Shown here: positions 39,901 to 51,900 of the stretch, one piece after another
Position numbering within the stretch: the stretch's first letter is position 1
Layout of the letters: every line of letters begins with the position of its first letter
NCBI RefSeq assembly: GCF_932526225.1
Contig: NC_064035.1
Coordinates: 8,171,296-8,235,295 of the forward strand
Length of the DNA stretch: 64,000 nucleotides
From: Nematostella vectensis
Taxonomy: Eukaryota; Cnidaria; Anthozoa; Actiniaria; Edwardsiidae
Direction of reading: 5' to 3'
Made by a program: the position numbers and the translations under genes
Notes under the pieces: generated by a model
The model's input: only the letters and a program-made list of their open reading frames with translations
Database searches by the model: none
What the model was told of the DNA's origin: nothing

Positions 39901-42900
39901 TCAGGCCTGTAACTAGGGGGTGTGTGTGCAGGGGATCCAGGCCTGTAACTAGGGGAGGTGTGCAGGTGATTCAGGCCTGTAACTAGGGGGTGTGTGTGCA
40001 GGGGATCCAGGCCTGTAACTAGGGGAGGTGTGCAGGTGATTCATGCCTGTAACTAGGGTGTGTGTGTGCAGGGGATCCAGGCCTGTAACTAGGGGAGGTG
40101 TGCAGGGGATCCAGGCCTGTAACTAGGGGTGTGTGTGTGCAGGTGATTCAGGCCTGTAACTAGGGTGTGTGTGTGCAGGGGATCCAGGCCTGTAACTAGG
40201 GGAGGTGTGCAGGTGATTCAGGCCTGTAACTAGGGGGTGTGTGCAGGTGATTCATGCCTGTAACTAGGGGAGGTGTGCAGGGGATCCAGGCCTGTAACTA
40301 GGGGAGGTGTGCAGGGGATCCAGGCCTGTAACTAGGGGTGTGTGTGTGCAGGTGATTCAGGCCTGTAACTAGGGTGTGTGTGTGCAGGGGATCCAGACCT
40401 GTAACTAGGGGGTGTGTGCAGGTGATTCAGGCCTGTAACTAGGGGGTGTGTGTGTGCAGGGGATCCAGGCCTGTAACTAGGGGGTGTGTGCAGGTGATTC
40501 AGGCCTGTAACTAGGGGGTGTGTGTGTGCAGGGGATCCAGGCCTGTAACTAGGGGGTGTGTGCAGGTGATTCAGGCCTGTAACTAGTGGGTGTGTGTGCA
40601 GGGGATCCAGGCCTGTAACTAGGGGGTGTGTGTGCAGGGGATCCAGGCCAGTAACTAGGGGGTGTGTGTGCAGGTGATTTAGGCCTGTAACTAGGGGGTG
40701 TGTGTGCAGGTGATTCAGTCCTGTAACTAGGGGGTGTGTGTGCAGGTGATCCAGGCCTGTAACTAGGGGGTGTGTGTGCAGGTGATCCAGGCCTGTAACT
40801 AGGGTGTGTGTGCAGGTGATTCAGGCCTGTAACTAGGGGAGGTGTGCAGGTGATCCAGGCCTGTAACTAGGGGGTGTGTGCAGGGGATCCAGGCCTGTAA
40901 CTAGGGGGTGTGTGTGCAGGGGATCCAGGCCAGTAACTAGGGGGTGTGTGTGCAGGGGATCCAGGCCTGTAACTAGGGGGTGTGTGTGCAGGTGATTCAG
41001 GCCTGTAACTAGGGGGTGTGTGTGCAGGGGATCCAGGCCTGAAACTAGTGGGTGTGTGTGCAGGTGATCCAGGCCTGTAACTAGGGTGTGTGTGCAGGTG
41101 ATCCAGGCCTTTAATTAGGGTGTGTGTGTGCAGGTGATTCAGGCCTGTAACTAAGGGAGGTGTGCAGGGGATCCAGGCCTGTAACTAGGGGGTGTGTGTG
41201 CAGGGGATTCAGGCCTGTAACTAGGGGGTGTGTGTGCAGGGGATCCAGGCCTGTAACTAGGGGGTGTGTGTGCAGGGGATTCAGGCCTGTAACTAGGGGG
41301 TGTGTGCAGGGGATCCAGGCCTGTAACTAGGGGGTGTGTGTGCAGGTGATTCAGGCCTGTAACTAGGGGGTGTGTGTGCAGGTGATTCAGGCCTGTAACT
41401 AGGGGGTGTGTGTGCAGGGGATTCAGGCCTGTAACTAGGGGGTGTGTGTGCAGGGGATTCAGGCCTGTAACTAGGGTGTGTGTGTGCAGGTGATTTAGGC
41501 CTGTAACTAGGGGGTGTGTGTGCAGGGGATTCAGGCCTGTAACTAGGGGGTGTGTGCAGGGGATCCAGGCCTGTAACTAGTGGGTGTGTGTGCAGGTGAT
41601 CCAGGCCTGTAACTAGGGTGTGTGTGCAGGTGATCCAGGCCTTTAATTAGGGTGTGTGTGTGCAGGTGATTCAGGCCTGTAACTAGGGGGTGTGTGTGCA
41701 GGTGATTCAGGCCTGTAACTAGGGGGTGTGTGTGCAGGTGATTCAGGCCTGTAACTAGGGGGTGTGTGTGCAGGTGATCCAGGCCTGTAACTAGGGTGTG
41801 TGTGCAGGTGATCCAGGCCTTTAATTAGGGTGTGTGTGTGCAGGTGATTCAGGCCTGTAACTAGGGGGTGTGTGTGCAGGTGATTCAGGCCTGTAACTAG
41901 GGGAGGTGTGCAGGTGATCCAGGCCTGTAACTAGGGGGTGTGTGTGCAGGGGATTCAGGCCTGTAACTAGGGGTGTGTGCAGGTGATTCAGGCTTGTAAC
42001 TAGCGGGTGTGTGTGCAGGTGATCCAGGCCTGTAACATAAGGGGATGTGCAGTTTGTGTGGTCCAAGGGTCCAATTTAGTATTTCTATCACTTTTCTATG
42101 AGACATGTTTCGTAAATCACATTCAAGGCCATATCAAACAATTAAGAGTAAGTAACATTTATTAGAGATTTGAAGTGCAAAATTACGCCTAAGCAATGAT
42201 ACACAGCTCAGCTAAGCTCAAATTTGTAGCTAATGTGACATTTTTTGTTGGAACTGGAGGAAATTGAGATAATCAAAACATAGCTAGAGGGGAGTCTTAG
42301 CTTGAATCTTGTAATTTCTAATGTATGTTTTTCCCAAGTTCTGTGGGTACCTACATGAGAATGCCGCTGTCTTAAGAGCAGTTGAACAGTCATTTTCTTC
42401 CTTCCACAAAAATTTGAAGACAGATTCTCTTATTACTTTGGTGAGTACCATATATTTTAATATACTTAAAAGTATAGATAATAATTTACAACAAATAAGG
42501 TACTTTCTTATGTTTGCACATATGCACAATAATGACATAAGAAGACATAATAAGATAAAAAGCTAACACTAAAATCCTAAAAAAAAGATGGGAGACGTGA
42601 AAATATTTTATGAAGTGAAAAACCAACCACATCCTGTGTTAAACACGAAGGCGCGGTATAAAAGGTCTCAAGCCCCGCCCCTATTTTTTCAAATGTTTGA
42701 ATAGGTCTGTTTGAATAGGTCGTATAGTGCAGTCACTAGATTTCTAGTAGAGCACTTAGTCATTAGACCATTGTGCCCTTGTGCTAATTTATCAGATGCA
42801 GGGTTAGAAGTAGGGCTCAGTATCATCCCAATAAAATGCAAAACTTACTATTTTTCTGTACAAAACAAGGGAGTGGTATACAGTTAAAGAAAACTTTTGT

Positions 42901-45900
42901 TTCAATATTTTTTTATAGTGCATAACTGGCTCACAGAAATAGCAGAAAACTCTTTGTACAATGTCTCAGCTTGTATACTTACACATATATGTACACCAAA
43001 CCACTGAAGGGCTACTAAAGAAATGCTTGATATAATTGAGTTTATCTTTATACTTTTTGGATCAGAATGCACCTGTATAGTATTTTGTTTTTATCTTGTA
43101 ATCTATGATGACTACAAATAATAACAATTGAATTAGCTTTGTGTTTCTATTTGTCCAAAAAGGGTCTGGATCCTTTAGTTTTATAAAGGGGTTGCCCAAA
43201 CATATGTTTTATAATTTATAAGTTAAATTATACAAAATAGAGACGTGACTTTTACTGTTTTCATTCAACGGATATCCTCCCTGTATCTAAACTTGCTTTT
43301 ACTGTAAGAATGAGAAGTCTTGAACTGAATGGATAAAAGAGAAAGCATTTTGATTTATTCAAAAGTATAACCAATAATGCAGTTTAAAAATTATGAATGG
43401 TTGCTATACACTCTAGTAAGACATAAATCAATTTGATAGCAACAAAACATGTTTCCTTTATAAAGAAAGTTTATGATTTAAAATCACAGGGAAAATGTAA
43501 TACTGGTGTAATACTAGGCATAAAAAACTCACCTTTTTAGATGTTTGAAATCGTTGTTTTCTGATCATGCGTTTGCGTTTTTTTTTTTTGCGTAAATCAC
43601 GATGGTTTCGTAGCTTTATTTCTACTGAGTTTCCTTTTTACATATTCTATCGGAATAGAAGGTAAAATTGGCATTTTTATAATCAGGAAGCGCTTTGAAA
43701 CCCTTCCCCTCTGCATTTTGTACTTGACTCGGGCCGCCATCTTGAAATATGATCCTCACTCCACGGTGGTTGATTAACAAATGAGCTGATGCTTCCCTGG
43801 GAAGTGGCCTTTTATACTGCGCCTTCGTGTTTAAATATGAAGAATATCTGCTTTTTATTTGCAGGAAACTGTTGTTGGCTTGAAACATTTTGCTGATGCA
43901 TTTCATGATTACGTGAATTATCTAAAGAAGATTCTGCCCTACCATAAACTTAGGTAAAGTATGATGCAAGAATGAGTTACGTCTCTTTTTACATAAAAAG
44001 TCATGTAGTTTTCTCATTTGCTGTTCTTTGGATTCACCATCAAAGTATACATAAATTTGAAATTAACTTCAAATTCACGTGTCATAAGCCATATTGATTC
44101 TTGGAAATGCCAGATAGCAATTACTGATGTCTGAAAACCCTGCAATCGTTAGAAATCATAAAACATGATAAAAAATTTTAAGCTGGACTTGATTGGTAAC
44201 ATTCATATTTCCAAATGAGGCCATGTGGGTCTAGTCACATGGATTCTTGCAGTGCAGCATTATGTGGAAAAGGTAATAAAGGTAATAAAAAAGGTAATAA
44301 CAGACTTGTCATAGTATGTTATTGAGACTATTATATTTGCCAATAGCATGGAAGAGGATTGCAACAGCTCTACATGTTCTACCACACTTCAAGGTCACAA
44401 CCATCAAGTGTTCAACTCACTGGTGCACTTTTTCCAAGTGTTCAACAAGATTGACAGCTATGTTAGTGCTCTGGCTTCCGCAAGTAAGTACATACCAGGG
44501 ATAGAGTTCTGTGGTGAGTTAAAAACTACTACCTTACATATCTAGCCTGAGATTTGAAATAAATTTTTAAAAACACTGTCATTATCATCATTATCCTAAG
44601 AATCACCACCATAATATTATTACAATCATCATCTTTAATGTACCATCACCTTGGGACTATCATGAAATAGTACCATTTCTTTCAAGGTTCCAGTCTTCCT
44701 GGCCTTCTTCCTGTGAACTATAGTGTCTCCTTTATGCAGCTGACTTGTTTTCTGGAAGAGTTGAATGATGCCGTCAAAGAACTGTCTAAACATTATCACT
44801 CCAAGATCAGCATAGAGCATCAACTCCCAACAACCTCTCAGGTTAGATGGTTGATGGAATATTTCTCAAAGGAGAAAAGAAAATGAAATAATGGAAGTGG
44901 AAAGTAGGAATATGACTTTTGCTGGCCACTCCTTTGAACCCAATTCAAATTATTTTGCACATCATTTACAATGTAGAATTGGTGCCTCTCAAGTTTGGTC
45001 ACTAAACAAAGACCATCTTAATCAATTTGTATGTCTTTTTTTTAGACTCTGAAAACCACTGACGAATGCATCATGTCTACATTTGTATACCTTATTACCA
45101 CAACAGGAAAGGTATTCTTTGCAATATTTGTTAAATTAGATAAAACAATATGTAGTTACTATTTTTTTTGTCCTGTTATCTTTTAGATTGTCAAATTCAT
45201 GAATAACAATCTGGACTTTTTGACAAGTAAATCAGTGCTGCGAACAAGGGGAGCAACTACTGCAACTGAAGCAGATGTAAGTATGCTCTCCTAAATACAG
45301 TAAAATATGTGTTATTTAACAAATAGATCTTTTTTCGTGTGTCTGTCCTCTAACAGATGCACAGATGACATTACAACATGGGGCAAAAAATACACAACGA
45401 GACGCTATTGAGTCCCCAGACTGTTCTTTAAGATAGCTGTGATGGCATCTGTGCAGAGCAGAGGGGCTAAAATAATGAGATCTGTTTGTTTTTTACAACA
45501 ATTAAAGGTTTTCTTATGTTACAGTCTACTTTTGGGGTAACATGTGCGTATGCTTACGCAAAGCGTGCATGTGTCCTCTAATAACACATTTACCCTTGAC
45601 CAATCAAGGAGGGAGATTTACGAGTGTTGATATCTGGATTGTGTTATCATCTTGTGACAGATTTTCCTGTTTTTCTTATACAGTTGACAACTTCTCCTAT
45701 TGTGATCTCATTCCGACACCAGGCAGTAGATTACCTCAGCAAGATAAAAGCGGTTAGTAAGTGCACAAAGTAAGGAAGGTACGCAAGTGTAAAAGCTATG
45801 TAAGACTGAGTACTGCATGGTAGGCTGATTAAGGTTGTTCCTAATTTTACAAGAACCAGAGCAAACCTTCATATCTCATTACTTTTTTAGCCCCTTACAG

Positions 45901-48900
45901 TGTGAACCAAGCTTTACATTTAAGGCCTTTTATGTTTTTGCTACTGATCCCAATAGCCCTTACAGTGGGAACAAAGCTTTATGTTTAGGGCTTTTTATGT
46001 TTTCCTACTGATCCCATTACCCCTTACAGTGGTTACCAAGCTTTTTTGGTGGTAATGTTTTTAATTTCTTGGTAATTTCAGCCTTGCCCAGAGTCTGTTC
46101 CATACTCTCTTGCTGTACATAATAACAAAGTGTTGGCACATTCATCACAAAGCAAGGACACCCTTTCAGAACAGGTAACACAAACAACATTCTTGGGACT
46201 GCATATTTTGCGTAAAATGTAAATGTACAGTAGTTTTTGTTGTCTTACAGCTGATGTAGTTCAAGAATAAAGAGTTTCCTGTTTCTTCACATAATTTATG
46301 TATTTTTGTTCACCAAATGGCAGAAATGACCAATAGAATGAATGTATTAGCGTAGGGCTGGAAGATGCTGACAAACGTTTAGAACTTGTAGTATACTTCT
46401 GCCATGCCTTCAAAAAAGTCTTTATTCCTTTAATTGTTTACTTTGCATTCTTTATTCATTTAATACATTGTTTACTTTTCAGATCACACAGAATCAAGAG
46501 AGAATGTCTAAGCTGGAGCAGGTAGGGTAACATGATATTAATAATATGAAATAATGTTCTTTTTGGTGATTAATTAATGTTGTCTTCTGTGATCTAGGCT
46601 AAAGAACACTGGATGCTTGAAGCACAGCTGTTGCAAGTGAAGTATGAGAAAGAATCCAAGGTAAATATAGTGTGGTATATATAGCATGGTAAACAAAGTA
46701 TGAGTATGGAATATATTGTATGGTATATATAGCGTATTATATAAAGTATGAGTATGGTATATATTGTATGGTATATATAGCATATTGTACAAAGTATAAG
46801 TATGGAATATATTGTATGGTATATATAGCGTATTATTTAAAGTATGAGTATAGTATATATTGTATAGTATATATAGCATATTATACAAAGTATGGGTACG
46901 GTATATATGCATATTATACAAAGTATAAGTATGGTAAGTATGGTATATATAGCATATTATACAAAGTATAAGTATGGAATTTATCGTATGGTATATATAG
47001 CATATTATACAAAGTATGAGTATGGAATTTATTGTATGGTATATATAGCATATTATACAAAGTATGAGTATGGAATATATTGTATGGTATATATAGCATA
47101 TTATACAAAGTATGAGTATGGAATATATTGTATGGTATATATATAGCATATTACACAAAGTGTGGGTACGGTATATATTGTATGGTATATATAGCATATT
47201 ATACAAAGTATGAGTAAGGTATATATTGTATGGTATATATAGCATATTATACAAAGTATGAGTATGGAATATATTGTATGGTATATATAGCATATTATAC
47301 AAAGTATGAGTATGGAATATATTGTATGGTATATATAGCATATTATACAATGTATTAGTACGGTATATATTGTATGGTATATATAGCGTATTATACAAAG
47401 TATAAGTATGGAATATGTTGTATGGTATATATAGCATATTATACAAAGTATGAGTATGGAATATATTGTATGGTATATATAGCATATTATACAAAGTATG
47501 AGTATGGAATATATTATAATTAACAAATATACCATTTCCATTGAGGTGAATATTGGCGAAATATCGAGCCAAAGGCTCGAGGTAGATATTTTTTAAGCCA
47601 ATATCTGCCGAAATCGAAATGTTATAATTGTTTTAGTGTATAAAACGAGCTTTAGAGCAATTTTCTTTTCGGAAACAATTGCAAATCAGCTGTTACACCC
47701 GCCATTTTGCTTGATTTTGGGGCGCAGGAAAATATCCACCTCCTACGAGGTGTATTTTGCATTTTATCCAGAGTTTCTCAACCAATCAAATCGCTTGTTC
47801 TTGCGAGGTTCCCGAGTTTTATATACTAATGGTATATATAGCATGTTATACAAAGTATGAGTATGGTATATATTGTATGATATATGTAGCATATTATATA
47901 AAGTACCAGTAAGGTATATATTGGTAGTTTGTGGTGATCAGGACATATTTATTTATCTATTGTTTTTCTCTTCCAGAGGGCTGAGCTTTTAGAAAAAGAA
48001 GTTCACAAATTAAAGCTGATGCCTAAATTACACGAAGTGAGTAATTAAGTAGAATCGCTACAAAAATAGGTTTGAAGGTTTATTTGATTTTTTTCAGCCT
48101 TTGCTCATCCATATGATCGATAAGAAACTACTGATGTTCATGTATGTTTTTACAGAGTGAAGACATCAAACAACCATCATCATTTTCATCAATATCTGAA
48201 CGGCCTCCAACACCACCGACTGATGTAAGTAGCCATTTGTCGCCCACCACTTACTGTTAATCACCCTCTACTTACTTTTAGTCGACCACCCCTTAAGTAA
48301 GTACTGTTAGTCACCCACCACTAACTGTTAGTCACCCACCCCTTACTGTTAGTTACCCACCCCTTACTGTTAGTCACCCACCCCTTACTATTAGTCACCC
48401 ACCCCTTACTGTTAGTTACCCACCCCTAACTGTAAGTTACCCACCCCTTACTGTTAGTCACCCACCCCTTACTGTTAGTCACCCACCCCTTACTGTTAGT
48501 CACCCACCCCTTACTGTAAGTTACCCACCCCTTACTGTTAGTCACCCACCCCTTACTGTTAGTCACCCACCCCTTACTGTAAGTTACCCACCCCTTACTG
48601 TAAGTTACCCACCCCTTACTATTAGTCACCCACCCCTTACTGTTAGTCACCCACCCCTTACTGTAAGTTACCCACCCCTTACTGTTAATCACCCACCCCT
48701 TACTGTAAGTTACCCACCCCTTACTGTTAGTCACCCACCCCTTACTGTTAGTCACCCACCCCTTACTATTAGTCACCCACCCCTTACCGTTAGTCACCCA
48801 CCCCATACTGTTAGTTACCCACCCCTTACTATTAGTTACCCACCCCTTACTGTTAGTTACCCACCCCTTACTGTTAGTTACCCACCCCTTACTGTTAGTC

Positions 48901-51900
48901 ACCCACCCCGTACTGTTAGTTACCCACCCCTTACTATTAGTCACCCACCCCTTACTGTTAGTCACCCACCCCTTACTGTTAGTTACCCACCCCTAACTGT
49001 AAGTTACCCACCCCTTACTGTTAGTCACCCACCCCGCACTGTTAGTCACCCACCCCTTACTGTAAGTTACCCACCCCTTACTGTTAGTCACCCACCCCTT
49101 ACTATTAGTCACCCACCCTTTACTGTTAGTCACCCACCCCTTACTGTAAGTTACCCACCCCTTACTGTAAGTTACCCATCCCTTACTGTTAGTCACCCAC
49201 CCCGTACTGTTAGTCACCTCCCAATTACTTTTAGTCACCAACAAAGTGCTGTTTGTCACCCACCAAATGCCATTAGTCACCCGCAATTTGCCGCTTGAAA
49301 ACCGTCATTTGTCTCTTTATCAAAGCGGAACCAATTCAAGTAATAAAAAAACTATACTGAAGTGACCGTTGCAGCCTACTCATATTTCCTCTAACATTTT
49401 TCTTTCGTCCATTTATAGTTGGGAGAAGTTTTGACAGTTACGGATGAGGTTTGTAGCATTCTCAAGTTTACCATGATCCTGAGCTATCTCAGAAACTAGA
49501 CTTCTGCGCTTTCAAATGTGAATTCGATGTGAATTTTAAAACTAGACTTCTGCGATTTCAGATGTGAATTAGATGTGATTTCTAAAACTAGACTTCTGCG
49601 ATTTCAGATTTAAAAAATTGAAAAGTGAACAGGTATATTTCTGTGTAATGTGAATAAAAAATAGACAAAACTCTAAAGCAATCTTGCACAAAAGAGCTAT
49701 CCGGTAAGGCCCGCACGGACCCGTGTTTCCCACGGTCGACCACACGTACGAGGTCAAATAAACAACGTCCGGCGTTTCTCATTGGCTGAACTTCTTGTTT
49801 TTCAAAATGTTTACGGTGTTCAAGCCAAATCTGATTGGTCACAAAGATGTTCAGCATGACGCACTTTCTGTGTCCTCACTGTAAAGTGTAAAGGTATCCC
49901 CACTAACGTTCCGGTGTATATTGACAGACCTCGGAAGAACAGACCCGTGAAAACCTGATCAAGAGTCACTTTACTTCTCGAATCACAGAATTGAGCTCAC
50001 AGGTATGCTTATGCCAAAAGTCTTGTCACGACGCTAAGATCCGTTTTTTAGTGTTTTTTTTTTTGCTGTTTAGTTGCAGTTAGTAGATGGCAAGGCTGCC
50101 TCGTTTGGTACTGAGGTAAGTTTCACAAAGCACAATGTGGCTGGCGAAGCACTAAAAAGACGGTTTGACGGGGGAGGACTGGCGAGGCACTAAAAATATG
50201 GTTTGAAGGGAGTAGGGGGTTTGAAGAAAAGATGTTTCAAAGGGTGGAGGATTGGCGAATACTAAAAAGATGGCTCAAGGGAGGTGGATTGTCGAAGCAC
50301 TAAAAGGGTGGTTTGACAAGAGGAGGACAGGCGAAGCACCGAAATAGATGGCTTTACAATGGAAGGACGGGCGAAGCTGTCGTTGTTGTTAAAGTCTTGC
50401 TGTTGTTGATTTTATTTAGTGTCGTGCACTGTACAAAAGGGCAAATCATTTCTAATCGAAGACTTGCAGTTTTTTAGTTAAGGTCTTGCTGTTGCTGTTA
50501 TTGAAGTCTTGGTGCTGTTGTTGTTATTGAAATCTTGTTGCTGTTGTTGTTATTGAAATCTTGTTGCTGTTGTTATTGAAATCTTTTTGCTGTTGTTGTT
50601 CTTTATATCTTGTTGTTGTTGTTTATGAAATCTTGTTGTTGCTGTTGTTGTTAGTGTCGTTCGCTGTACAAAAGGATAAAGCAAGCAGACAAGAACAAGT
50701 CGGACCTCAGCATGGAGCTGCAGGTTGCCAAAGGTCGAGTTAAAGAGATCCAGGTATGAGACAATACTGCCATGTTTGTTATTTCCTTCAATGCTTTTCT
50801 TGCCCGTTGCTTGCGAAGAAGTTTTTCCACAAACCTGCAAAAATGTATGTAGCAACAATGACTGGACTATTAGAACGAGAATGGGTCGAAATTCCCCTTA
50901 TGTTTAGCCAAATATGCAAATAAATATCCTATTTTTAAAATATTTTTAAAAATATAGTGTGCATGCCAGAGGATATGAGTCCAGAAAAAAATTTGTATTT
51001 CACCACTCTAAGACTCAAATAAACAATACAATAGAAAAACGTTGTAGGCGTTACGATAAATCGGTTTTTAACTTGGTCCTTCGAGCCGGACTGACAATAT
51101 AGAGCCCTTGTCAGCCACACCATTGTTATATTTTCATAATTGAAAGAGAAATCATTTGAGAAATTCACGAAATGATAATCTAAACTAAAGATTTATAATT
51201 CATTTACTACGTTTAATCGAAATCATTGCAATAGCTTTCCAAAATCACTCGATGGAAATGGATGCTTTTTTACACAACTTTTTTATGTAAGATGGTGGCT
51301 GACTTTTAGAGGTTAGCCCTAGGTCTCAGATCCTCGACGGACAGATGAAATGATCTTCGCAATAAGTTTGCACGCCCTGTTGCAAAAACAACAACAACCA
51401 CGCTGACTATCGTCCGTAGTTAAAAAAGATCACAGCTTTAAAGAAGGCCAATCACGCCGCCATTTTATCACTCATTTGCGAGTCAAAAAAAGCATCAATT
51501 TCCATTGGCTAATTCAAGCAAGTAAACAAGATATTTTCAATAAAATATCGTCAAAAACACATCAGTCATCATTCGTAGATTGTTATTTTGAAGTTTCCTT
51601 GCGAATAAACCGCTGTATTTTCAATAATAAACAATAACAAAGGAGTCGGTGATTGACATTGGTGACCTATCACGTAAGCTGATCCCATAGACGGAAAAAC
51701 ATGACATCACACTTCAAATAAGCCCATTTCACATCTGATAAGGCGGAAATTTTTCTAATTACTCAGTTCGCAATAGCAAACAAAATATCAAATGCGACTT
51801 TTTTCAAATTGATGCGACTTTTGGTAAAGTGTCATTAAAATTTGAGCTTTTCATCCTTGAATCCGTGCATAGCGCAAAGATGATCAAGGAAAAAAAATCT

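Noticed and set aside
26748-42040. CRISPR array
   Set aside because: Repeats are contiguous with no unique spacers, and the host is a eukaryote.
34912-42066. Frames of repeated HTHPLVTGLDPL and CRGSRPVTRG types
   Set aside because: Products of the 36-bp array; broken whenever unit length changes.
46574-47572. 332-codon minus-strand open frame rich in Tyr, Ile and His
   Set aside because: It is the 48-bp tandem array read through; 48 is a multiple of three, so stops are avoided by periodicity. It also crosses a real exon of the opposite-strand gene.
48426-49286. Minus-strand frames of repeated NSKGWVT
   Set aside because: Translation of the 21-bp array (seven codons per unit); no start context, domain or splice support.
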